DNA of 64,000 nucleotides. Origin: Cladorhizidae sp. MBARI D1340-BT2 (taxonomy: Eukaryota; Porifera; Demospongiae; Poecilosclerida; Cladorhizidae). The position numbers and the translations under genes were made by a program. Numbering within the stretch: the first letter of the stretch is position 1; the number at the start of each line of letters is the position of its first letter. The stretch spans positions 39,989,354 to 40,053,353 of the forward strand of contig JAQNBH010000003.1 of assembly GCA_028752905.1 (NCBI GenBank), written 5' to 3'. Below, in pieces: positions 41,836 through 51,214 of this stretch. Under the pieces are notes generated by a model. That model was not told the DNA's origin and did no database searches. It was given only the letters and a program-made list of their open reading frames with translations.

Positions 41836-43778
41836 CTTTGAATGGGAAATCCTCAGAGGAGATATTGTCTTGCATCACTGTTACCATAGGCAGAGTTTTG
41901 CAAATTCCCCCACAGAGTGAGTTAGATGTTATAGGACGAGTACCATGCTCTGCTATAAACACAACCTTGGTATTAGAAGGAAGCAAGAAAGGCAGGAATG
42001 CAGTTCTGGTTGCTAGGTGCTGTCGAACCCTCTTCAGTTAACCTGAACGAACATGAGGCCTTATTGGAGATGGCAGACAGAGCAGGGGATGAGGTCAACC
42101 ATGGAGAGAAGGAACAGCTGTTTGCACTGTTCTTAGAGTACCAGGATCTTTTTGCCAAATCACCTGATGATTTTGGACGTACGGGGAAGATCAAGCACAA
42201 AATCGAGACAGGTAACAGTCAAGCAATTCGCCAATCAACTTGTCGGATTTCTCCAGCTAAGAAGGAAGAAGCCTCAAAACTTCTTAAGGAAATGCTTGAT
42301 AGAAATGTCATTAAACCCTCAAGTAGTCCCTGGGCAGCACCAGTTGTCTTAGTCCAAAAGAAGGACGGGTCTACACGATTCTGTGTTGACTATAGAAAAC
42401 TCAATACCATCACGAGGAAAGATGCTTACCCACTTCCTAGAGTGGGATGACACACTAGACACTCTCTCTGGTGCTAAATGGTTCAGCACCCTGGACCTTG
42501 TTAGCGGTTATTGGCAAGTGGAGATGGGCTCGGCTGACCAGGAAAAAATAGCCTTCTGCACACATGAAGGGTTATTCGAGTTTCAGGTGATGCCCTTTGG
42601 CCTTTGCAATGCCCCAGCTACATTTCAGCGACTGATGGATATGGTGCTTGTGGGCATCCAGTGGAAGAACTGTCTAGTTTATTTTGATGACATAATTGTT
42701 ATTGGAAAGACATTTGAGGAACATATATCTAATCTGAAAGAAGTATTTGAGAGATTAAAGGAGGCAGACACTCAAACCCAGCAAGTGTAACTTCTGCTCG
42801 CCACAGGTGGAGTTCCTAGGACATGTTGTGTCTAGAGATGGTGTGCACACCGACCCACGCAAGACGGCTAAGGTTGCAAAGTGGCCAACACCCACTTCTA
42901 AGAAGGATGTGCAACAGTTTCTTGGTCTAGCCAACTACTATCGAAGATTTGTCCAGAACTTTTCTACTATAGCTAAACCTCTTCATCGGTTAACAGAGAA
43001 GACAGTAAAGTTTGAATGGACTGCTGAATGCCAGACATCATTCCAGGACCTTCGCCACAGACTTGTGATGGCCCCAATCTTAGCATTCCCTGACCACAGC
43101 CGAGTGTTCATCCTAGACACCGATGCGAGTGCAACAGGCATAGGAGCTGTGCTATCACAACCCCAAGAGGATGGAACAGAGAAGGTTATAGCATATGCAA
43201 GCAAGGTATTGACCAGGCCGGAACGTAATTACTGCGTGACTAGACGGGAATTGCTTGCCGTGGTCACATTTGTTCAGCAGTTTATGCCATACCTCCTGGG
43301 AAGACAGTTCCTTCTCAGGACTGACCACGGCTCCTTGACCTGGCTCTCAAATTTCAAGGAACCGGAGGGTCAGCTTGCACGTTGGCTAGAGAGATTACAG
43401 GAGTATGATTTTACTATCTCCCATCGCCCTGGACGGAAACACCAGAATGCAGATGCATTGTCTCGAAGACCATGTACGCAATGTGGCAGAGAGAGTCACG
43501 AAGAAGGCCTAGTCTCTGTGGTGGAGAGTGGATCAATAGCCTCTGACCTTGTGGAGATGTCCACAGTAGAGATCCGACAGAAACCACTTAGCGATGGTCC
43601 GGTACAGCTTTTCCTACTAGCAAGAGAAAGAGACGAAAAACCTAGCATAGATGATGTCAGAAGCCAAGGACCCGTTGCTCAACGTCTTAATCAGCTCTGG
43701 GACAAACTAGTGGTGAAGCAAGGAGTACTCTGGAGGCAGTACGAAGATGTAAAGGGACCTCAACCTGGATACAATTAG
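41832..43778 (+). pseudogene. gypsy pol: reverse transcriptase and RNase H, broken
   Basis: Pol continues in four frame segments. 41832-42041 is a linker region, with a frame change and probable internal loss near 42010. 41998-42450 is the RT N-terminus, with [16 protein letters not shown] and [10 protein letters not shown] one-base gain in a GGG run at about 42444 moves to 42383-42790, which has the palm: FSTLDLVSGYWQ, MPFGLCNAPATFQ and the catalytic VYFDDIIV. An extra base near 42770 leads to 42807-43778, with the thumb/connection (VEFLGH, FLGLANYYRRF) and RNase H (DTDASATGIGAVL, RELLAVV, RTDHGSL, NADALSRR). All catalytic motifs are present; only the reading frame is lost. Function in an intact copy: copying element RNA into DNA and degrading the RNA strand. 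Confidence 0.95.
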
Positions 43779-45053
43779 TAGCCCTGTGCTGCCTCCAGGA
43801 AGAAATACAGCAAGATTTGCACGCTGGAGCAATGGGCGGTCACCTTGGCACGGAAAAAAACTCTTAAAAAGTTAAAGGAAAGGTTCTACTGGCCTGGAAT
43901 GCACCATGATGTCACAAACTGGTGTCGGACTTGCACAACATGTGCTACACGGAAAACTGCTCCCCAAAGAAACTGTGCGCCTCTTCAAACCATCAAGGCC
44001 GGTTATCCAATGCAAGTGGTGGCAGTAGATATTATGGGTCCCTTGCCTGAGAGTAAATCTGGAAATAGCTACATACTGGTGGCAGCAGACTATTTTACCA
44101 AGTGGGTCGAGGTATACGCAATACCTAACCAAGAAGCTATCACAGTTGCCAAGAAACTTACTGATGAAATGTTTTGCAGGTTCTCACCTCCAGAGCAACT
44201 GCATTCGGATCAGGGTAGACAGTTTGAATCTATATTGATTCAAGAGATATGTAAATTGCTCCAGATACGAAAGACAAGGACCACTCCATACCACCCCCAA
44301 TGTGATGGTCTAGTAGAACGGTTCAACCGCACCTTACTAGACATGCTTGCCACCACCACAAAAGATCATCCTTTTGATTGGGAAGATCAGCTCTCTAAGG
44401 TATGCATGGCTTACAACAGCAGTGTCCACTCCTGAACTGGATATACCCCATTCTTTCTGATGTTTGGCCGTCAAGCGAGAATGCCAGTGGACATGATGTA
44501 CGGGACTGGTGCACATGACGAACTTCCTGTATCAGACTATGCACGTCAGCTTAAGAAAGGATTGGAGGAGGCATACAAAAATGTTCGGGTGAAGCTTGGT
44601 CCAAGCCATGAACATCGCAAGAAGTATTGCGACAGGAACACTCATGGAAGACCATTTCAAGACGATGAACTAGTTTGGCTACACTCGAGAGTCGTTTCAC
44701 GTGGGAAATCAAGAAAGCTTCACCATCCTTGGATTGGCCCATTCAAAGTAATCAAATGATGGACGGAATGTGATTATCGAATCAAAGGTCTCGGAAGAAA
44801 GAGAAAAATCCATGTTGTGCATTTCAATCGATTGAAGCTATGTGCTCCGGGAGCAAGATTTGAACACAATGCTCCAGAAGCTACCGATTCTTCAGACAAA
44901 TTACCAAGTCTAACAACACCTACCAATTTTGGAGTACACATGGAACTGATCGATTATGGAAGTCAGGACGAACATCGCACGCCTCCTGGATCTCGATACC
45001 CTTGTCGTATAAGACGACATCCGGACAGATTTGCCCCCGGTGTGTCTTATTGA
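43779..45053 (+). pseudogene. gypsy integrase, broken
   Basis: The zinc-binding part (HAGAMGGH) lies in a different frame at about 43820-43845. A one-base change at about 43753 enters that frame and an A7 run at about 43852 leaves it. The main frame starts at 43845. Cysteines of the HHCC finger are in CRTCTTC. The catalytic core shows AVDIMGPL (first Asp), LHSDQGRQF (second Asp) and HPQCDGLVERFNRTL (Glu). In-frame TGA codons interrupt it at 44433-44435 and 44757-44759. After them come a GPF-type C-terminal segment (PWIGPFKVI) and HVVHFNRLKLC, which fits the GPY/F integrase tail of many gypsy elements. The last frame ends at 45053, shortly before the polypurine tract. Confidence 0.94.
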
Positions 45054-45079
45054 ATTTAAAAGATTCGTGACGAACTTTT

Positions 45080-45094
45080 ATGAAAGGGGGGTAG
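45080..45094 (+). promoter_or_regulatory. Polypurine tract
   Basis: TGAAAGGGGGGTAG ends immediately before the 3' LTR: the plus-strand priming site expected in an LTR retrotransposon. Confidence 0.85.
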
Positions 45095-45342
45095 TATAAC
45101 AATGTTAATTACTAATATATTATGACCTTTGGATTGTTGTTGTTATTGCATCTCTTCTAGATGCCCATATAAGGGATGCTGGACAGTCGGGTCATCTGAC
45201 CAATCACTGATTAACAACTCGTGTAATAATTTCTATATCATGCCGTGTTTTTGGATACTGTATGTATGATTGCTGGTATGCTGAAATAATAACTGTACTA
45301 AGATACTGTGCCCTGTTTAACGCTGGCTCCGCGACGGTTACA
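45095..45342 (+). repeat. 3' LTR of gypsy element
   Basis: 248 bp, same length as the 5' LTR with four substitutions. Its first bases are TATAACA instead of TGTAACA, so the conserved TG end is mutated here. It ends GGTTACA and is followed by ATAT. Confidence 0.97.
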
Positions 45343-45356
45343 ATATGAAGCCAGGT

Positions 45357-45476
45357 CTCTCCACTCTACTGACAGTCCAGCCATTTCTCTCTCCTCTACT
45401 GACAGTTCAGCTATTTCGCTCTCCTCTACTGACATAGCAACCAGTTCTCTCTCCTCTATTGACAGTGCTGCTAGTT
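45357..45476. repeat. 30-bp minisatellite, four copies
   Basis: Four tandem units with exact 30-bp spacing, core CTCCTCTACTGACAG (near-copies at 45361, 45391, 45421, 45451). The period is a multiple of three and one forward frame stays open with a ten-residue Ser/Thr-rich repeat (LSSTDSSAIS). There is no other sign of a gene. Confidence 0.85.
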
Positions 45477-46299
45477 TGACTCGTATCTACTGTCAGTGCA
45501 CCCAACATTATAAATTGTACAGTGTGACTAGTTTATAATATGCATGACAGTGGATAAGAGGTGTCAGATATAGTATAAAGTAACTTCATACAGTTTGTCA
45601 CTATTTGGTCCCTTACTCAATTATGCTGCCTCAACCACATTTAAATATAATTCTGGACATATTTATTCCCTTTCCCTCCCCCTTTGTTTCCTTCCCCCTA
45701 TACTTACTATTTATTCATAGTATATGTAGCTAGCAGAGTGAGGTACAGTATATAATACCAAGTTTTGCACTGGACAACAGAATGGTAGGCTCCGCAAGGT
45801 TGGTATAAATTATGTGATATCTCTGCTTTAGTATGGGAAAGTATGTTGATCATTCTACTAATAGTAGTAATAGTAGTAGCAGCAGCAGTAGTTGTAACAA
45901 TTACAATAAGATGCAATCACTTTCTCAATAACTCGAAATTTACTCTCTCTCGATGCTTTGGATTGATGCTAATCATTATTATTATAAGGAATGGGATTAA
46001 ATTAGAACAAGAACAAGAACTTTGGATGTCCTTTAACTTATCGTTTCATAGCGACATACGATTATATACCAGCCAGGTATATTATTCATTATTACAACAA
46101 TATTTGTGTTGCTAAGCTACACCAAAACTTTTTCGATGAAAGTTTCTTTGTCTAGTTTGAGGAGCTTTGTGTTACAGGAACTGCAAACACTGACTGAATA
46201 ATGAATTAATTTGTTGTACTACCCATAACCACTGCTCTGGTTTCAATATTCATGACTGTTTATATATATATAGCATATTTTTGGTTACAACTGCAGAGA
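45477..46299. other. Spacer
   Basis: No gene is recognised. It contains a short TAG/CAG trinucleotide stretch at about 45860-45893 and AT-rich sequence leading to the glycosyltransferase relic. Confidence 0.5.
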
Positions 46300-47638
46300 A
46301 TGAAATCCAAGCACACAGCTTATATCACTTTAAGTGTAACAGTCTTACTAGGAATACCTCTATTTGCAATGATTTTGAACACGAAGGACAAAACATATAG
46401 ACAGAAAGAAGTGATTGTGGAAAATTTTATTCAACCAACAGAACAACAAAAGCTTAATTCCCTTATTCAATCCAAGAATGAAAAATTCGAGAAAAAGCAC
46501 ATCGATATAAACTATCCTTTTTCTTACTTGCCAGCGACACCTCTGTCTAAGGACGTCATCGTTTACAGTGCATACTTTGATGAAAGGCCACGAAATGGTC
46601 ATAGTAATGTTACCATATTCTTGATAGGCATCAATAGAACTATATTTGAGCACAAGTGGAGCACAAGTGGTTCTCCCAATGTGGAGTTGGTTCTGCCATG
46701 ACAAATAATTTTGAGATCCGTTTTGTCGAAGAAACTAATCTGATGCACAGTTGGTTAGGTGATCGCAAGTTTCCCTTCGAACAGGTCGCACTTGATTGCT
46801 ACAACTTGCCTGTAGTGAATGGCAGCAGGGCATTTGTAGTTTATCAAAGTGGGGTAAATAATGCCACTAAGGAGTTGGTGAGTGAATCTTTGACACCTCT
46901 CATGATTCCTGCGCCAAGGATCCAGCCGTCCGGAGAGCACAATCTATCGGTATTGACATGTACGAAAGCACACAATAGAGGCGCTTCATGGCTACCCGAG
47001 TTCATCAGATACCAGAAGACACTTGGTGTGGACCACGTACACCATGCCATGATAGACACTTTCATCGAGGATGGTGGATTCCGAGATTACCTCATGTCAG
47101 ATGAGTTTACACGCAATGCGGTACGAGAAGGTTACCTCTCCATCACTGTTTGGCATGAGTGGTATGATGATAACGAATTTTATGTCCACGGGACCATTTT
47201 TTAGTTTTTGGATTGCATGTATCGTTTCAGAGTGACGTATGATTACATCTTCCCCTTGGATAGTGATGATTTCTTCAACCCAAGTATACCTGGCAAGACA
47301 AAACTGAAGAATTACATTAAAGACTACTGTTTCACAAAACCATTCGCTTCATGTGCGTTCAGATGGTTGTTTTATTATCCTGGAGTCTGTGGAATGGCAG
47401 GAAAAGTAGGGGAAGATGTAACATTACCAAATACTTGAAGCCTCATAATGCAATAGCTGAGCAAATAAAATTCAAGTCCGTGCACTCCATGAAGGCCATT
47501 GTGGATTTTTCGTTTCACGATGCCGCATGTATTGGATGTTTGCTGCCTGGATATTCAGTTAGAAAAATCAAACCCGAGGTAGCATACATGGCTCACAATA
47601 GATTAAATATGGATGTAAGTCATGCTAAGTTCTGCTAA
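46300..47638 (+). pseudogene. Glycosyltransferase family 92 (DUF23) pseudogene
   Basis: Family 92 enzymes are type II Golgi membrane proteins that transfer sugars such as galactose. From ATG 46300 (a second in-frame ATG lies at 46252) there is a short basic N-terminus, then a hydrophobic anchor at about residues 6-26 (TAYITLSVTVLLGIPLFAMI), a stem, and the catalytic region: VIVYSAYFDERPRNGHSN, NRGASWLPEFIRYQKTLGVD, a DSDD metal/sugar-nucleotide motif at 47259-47270, and FHDAACIGCLLPGY. Three lesions break it: an 11-bp tandem duplication at 46648-46669, a TAG at 47202-47204 and a one-base loss at about 47418. After about 440 codons a GTAAGT at 47615 could be a splice donor; no downstream exon was recognised. 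It lies between retroelements with no partner genes. Confidence 0.85.
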
Positions 47639-47815
47639 CATGTTTTAGTTGTGTAATGTGTCAGCCCACGCAAGAAGAGGACTTATAATTCATTCTTACA
47701 CATGCCGACAACTGATACATATACATGATGACGATAATTACAATATAGCTAACAATGTTTAATAAATGAAAAGTATAATTTCACATATTTCTAAGAATAT
47801 AATTCTTTAGGAGTA

Positions 47816-48260
47816 AGGATAACTGGTTGCAATAAACAAGTGAGAATGGTGCTGCTTATGCAGAAAACAGATAATGTGGTTCAATATGCAGTGGATTTAC
47901 TGTAGAAACCACAAGTAAGAAATGATATTATAAAACAGTTATCTGAAATCCGAACAGACAATACTGAAGATTTCATATTCAGGTTTACATTTTCATTTCA
48001 CATGGAATCCTGCTCCAAATCACAAGCTTGCTTCTGTGCACACTGTTTTTACCCACAAGTTAGCCACGAATCCTCAGTTTGGCTTACATACTGTAGATCA
48101 TTGATCATGATGATGGCATCTTGCACAGAGAGAAGAGCAGAATTATTGTGTGAGACATGTCTGCGTGTGCAATGTGTGTGTGGAGTAATGATTTCTTGTG
48201 TGTGTGCATGTGTATTCATGTGTGTGGTAGAGAGAAATATAAACCAAGTATGTTACAATG
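47816..48260 (+). repeat. Diverged segment, copy A (pairs with 53370-53770)
   Basis: Shares blocks in the same order with the later segment: TATGCAGAAAACAGA, TGGTTCAATATGCAGT, CACATGGAATCC (CACATGAAATCC in copy B), and a terminal GT-rich stretch. Identity is moderate with indels. An 88-residue open frame (48002-48268) here looks accidental, being mostly low-complexity Cys/Val from the GT-rich tail. Copy B preserves a longer coding-like frame, so this is the more decayed copy. Confidence 0.6.
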
Positions 48261-48756
48261 CTGAATAATCAACCTGAAAGTTACTCCCTTGACATTTCGA
48301 CTATCCTTCATCAGGAATAAACATGTTAACTTGTGTTACTAATCTTTGTATCTCTTATAGTCCTAATTTTTAATACCTCAAGTAAATAGGTGAGATACAC
48401 ATGCATCAGGGTTTGGACAAAAGAGATAACTGGTGCTCTTGCTGGATAATGAATAATGATGATCCCGATGCAATGAGGAATCTATATGAGATTTTTTACC
48501 ATTAGTTACCAAAAAAATTATTACCAATCAAGCATACTTTATTCCAGATTTGTTTAGTGAACTTTCAACTCCACCAAACCCATACATAGAACCTGCAAAT
48601 CAATAAACAAAACTCAGCTATTTATGACCAAGTCTAGGACAATTTATGAATTCTTACTACCAAACTTTAGCTATATCTAGCAAGATAAGCTTGTTAGCTA
48701 CATTGTAATAAACAGTAACCTGTTTCCTATTTCTTTAGCCTTGGGAACCTCTTTGC
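48261..48756. other. Spacer with a dispersed-repeat motif
   Basis: No gene. At 48262-48320 there is AATAATCAACCTGAAAG followed by ACATTTCGACTATCCTTCA, a motif that recurs at about 61098-61162. Confidence 0.5.
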
Positions 48757-48879
48757 TGTTTAGTTAACTAACAACGCTTCTTCGCTATTCGTATCCTAGC
48801 AAAAAAACACATAATTATACTGCGAATGCTCACATATGACAGATGATTACATAATTCAAATATATAATGATCCACAACA
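48757..48879 (-). repeat. 3' LTR of BEL/Pao element
   Basis: 123 bp; on the plus strand it runs TGTTTAGTTAACTAAC to ATGATCCACAACA. It matches 53027-53148 with about five differences. Confidence 0.93.
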
Positions 48880-48889
48880 TCCTCCCCCG
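48880..48889 (-). promoter_or_regulatory. Polypurine tract of BEL/Pao element
   Basis: On the minus strand, CGGGGGAGGA sits directly before the TGTTGTGG start of the 3' LTR. Confidence 0.8.
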
Positions 48890-49030
48890 TTGACCAGCAC
48901 TGGTCAACCTGTGGATTGTCAGATAATAATAATGATAAAAGTTACATGATAAATACACCTGTTCAGTTCATGATCAGTTAGGAATCCTCTGCCACGACCC
49001 TAATAATCTCTCTTGCATTCTGAGCAGCAG

Positions 49031-49921
49031 TTATCTTTGGTCTGGATGATGGCTGTCTGCTCTCCACATCAGCCTCAGGAGTAACAGTGATATCAGCCCC
49101 CTGTTCATTTGGGAGAGTGGGTCAGATAACCCATGATCATCGGAATCTCTCCAATTATGCACTTCCAATGGATACAACAGTTGGACTGGTCGTTGTAGAT
49201 AAGTGGGTCGATTCCCAACTGTCCGAGTCCGGATGCGAGCACATCTGATTTGACCATCAGAACCTGTGATGAGGTCTTCTATCTTGGCCAATCTCAAAAA
49301 TCCCCTCGGCTGGTCGGCTTCTTGTACGATTATGATGTCGCCAATGTTAATTGGATCAGCAGGGTGCTTGTTGAGTGTATGTCGATGCGAATTTCTGAGC
49401 TCCAATAGATAGTCCTTCTTCCATCTTCCCCAGAAGTGGTCCAAAACACGGCTGAGATAGACCATCCATTTTGTGAGGGTATTCTGATTCACTTCAATGG
49501 TATCATCGATATCTCTATTGTAGGGCCCATCTTGCAAGCTCAAGAGACGTCGGCCTGTAATAAGATGTGATGGAGTGAGTGGCTCTTCTATATCATCGGT
49601 TGAGAGATAAGACAAGTGTCGGGAGTTAACTATCACTTCCACTTCAATGGTGGCTGTCACGAGTTCATCCATGGTAAGTTTTCCTCTTCCAATTGTCTTC
49701 CGCAGACATCGTTTCACGGATTTAATCATGCGTTCGAATATCCCACCCCACCATGGTGCCTTCTCCAAGTTAAAACTCCACTGAATATGGATTCCTGCAA
49801 AGTATCCTTGCACTTCAGGATGTTTGAGTATCTTCACTAGGAGTTTGGCAGCAGACTTAAAGGTTCTGCCATTATCCGAAATGATTCGAATAGGGACACC
49901 TCTTCGAGCAGTAAAACACAT
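49031..49921 (-). pseudogene. BEL/Pao integrase, C-terminal half
   Basis: The minus-strand frame to 49031 contains CFTARRGVP, then ISDNGRTFK (second catalytic Asp) and APWWGGIFERMIKSVKRCL (catalytic Glu), followed by the BEL C-terminal region (SRHLSYLSTDD, LTPSHLITGRRLL, HFWGRWKKDYLLELR, VQEADQPRGFLRLAKIEDL). It is cut off from the N-terminal half by the insertion at 49922-50764; the open frame runs back into insertion sequence as far as 50023, and those extra residues are not integrase. The last residues before the stop look shifted relative to the family. Confidence 0.92.
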
Positions 49922-50764
49922 AAGGGGGTCCACTACCTCAACAAAAAAAACTTTAAAAAAACCACAACTTCTCTCTGCTTCAGAATTTTTATTTGAAATA
50001 TTGTATGATGTGTACCTATACACAGACCTACCTTCTGGTGCTGTGTCAACTACCCAGCTCCAAGTGATCCTGACTTAGTGAACATTTAAGATTTCACGAG
50101 GACGGTCATATTTGGAGACTAGTTTACTTTGGGATTTCACAACTTACCACAGGGAAAATTACAAAGTATGAAACACAATATAACATTGATTTTTTTTTAA
50201 ATAGTGTGATCATGGACTTTAAAAACTATTGCAATTTCTAGGTAGCATTTTCATTGTTTTTTTGTACCTGTTGACATCATACTTGCTTAAAATTAAAAAC
50301 AGAGAATGTCATCTTGTAGCTCTCATTGAGAGGAAACAGAATCTATATAATTTTGTCCGATTACTCCAAATATGAAGCAGGGAGAACCGTCCTTGGCCCA
50401 AAAAACTACTTTTTCGGGACAGGGACTAGCATAGTATTTCAATGGTTGAACTGACCATACCATTAAAAAAAAAATGGTATACATATACATACTAGAAAAA
50501 TCAAGAATAGGGGGGGGAAGTTTGGTCTGTCCTATATAGGCTGCTTCCTAGGGGGATGACCAGAATCACTGGTTTGCTTCCCCTCGGCCATTGAAACTCA
50601 CTATTATGTGAAGCGTCTTCTTCGTAAATCGGGAGTACTCAAGTTAGTATAAGTCCAGAATGGTGGATCCAAATCTTCTAAAATTTGGAAGGCAGCATCT
50701 TGCATGTACAGTCATCACATTTGGGGGGGGGGGAAATTTTTTTTGGGGGGTAGTGGCCCCCCTT
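49922..50764. mobile_element. Non-autonomous DNA transposon (MITE-like) inside BEL integrase
   Basis: The inserted sequence breaks the integrase between the FIRCFK and FTARRGVP motifs, which are normally adjacent. Its ends are imperfect inverted repeats: AAGGGGGTCCACTACCTC at 49922-49939, against the reverse complement of 50747-50764, AAGGGGGGCCACTACCCC; both run on into A-rich sequence. There is no transposase frame, and an 11-bp poly-G run lies at 50723-50733. The flanks show a loose resemblance (TGCTTTAA and TGTTTTAC on the minus strand) but no clean target-site duplication, so the superfamily is not settled. The length of 843 bp counts both end repeats. Confidence 0.72.
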
Positions 50765-51214
50765 AAAGCATCTGATAAAGGTTTGAGTTGTCATATCTGG
50801 GACAACTTCCAGGTGTATTGCTCGTACCACACAACAAGTAAAAAGACAAATCCATACTTTGGTACTTTCTGATCTGCCAACCTCTTTGATGTACAGAGGT
50901 CCTGCACAGTCCACTCCAGTATAAGTGATTACTGGAGCCCTGAAACTGGGTAGAGGTGGTGGAGGTGGTGGATAATGTGCTCGTCCTTCAAAGCATCTAC
51001 AAATGACACATCGTCGCAAAATCATCTTCACGAGGCTTCTCCCACGTAAAATCCAATACCTCGACCTGAGTTCTGCCAAGGTCTCACCGACACCATTGTG
51101 CTTCACAACGGTATGAGCATCAAGAACAATCAATCCAGTCAATGGATGTTGAGAATCTAATAGTATTGGATGCTGAGTCATGGGAGGTTTGCATTGGTTA
51201 GTCGGCCACCACAA
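50765..51214 (-). pseudogene. BEL/Pao integrase, N-terminal half
   Basis: The minus-strand frame has the zinc-finger histidines and cysteines (HTVVKHNGVGETLAELRSRY, then CVICRC) and the first catalytic Asp in YTGVDCAGPLYI, followed by RAIHLEVVPDMTTQTFIRCF, where the insertion begins. A one-base shift at about 51180-51190 separates it from the RT/RNase H frame. Confidence 0.92.

Larger units (their letters stand above)
40231..45342 (+). mobile_element. Ty3/gypsy LTR retrotransposon, full length, disabled
   Basis: Complete structure: 248-bp LTRs beginning TG and ending CA, a putative primer-binding site, a gag-protease-RT-RNase H-integrase order typical of Ty3/gypsy, and a purine-rich tract just before the 3' LTR. 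It is flanked by ATAT on both sides (40227-40230 and 45343-45346), consistent with a 4-bp target-site duplication, though AT-rich context weakens this. The LTRs differ at only 4 of 248 sites (about 98.4% identity), so insertion is fairly recent. The coding region nevertheless has about ten lesions (three in-frame TGA codons, a 16-bp duplication and several one-base shifts), so it cannot be autonomous as assembled. There is a single CCHC zinc knuckle and no chromodomain is obvious; the clade within Ty3/gypsy is not assigned. Confidence 0.97.

Noticed and set aside
41825..41840. Programmed -1 frameshift at the ATGA overlap after the gypsy protease
   Set aside because: No slippery heptamer is seen, the following segment returns to the original frame near 42010, and the element has many other one-base breaks. 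Ordinary mutation is simpler.
48002..48268. 88-codon Cys/Val-rich ORF
   Set aside because: Its second half is the translation of a GT-rich microsatellite and the frame is not conserved in the duplicate at 53370-53770.
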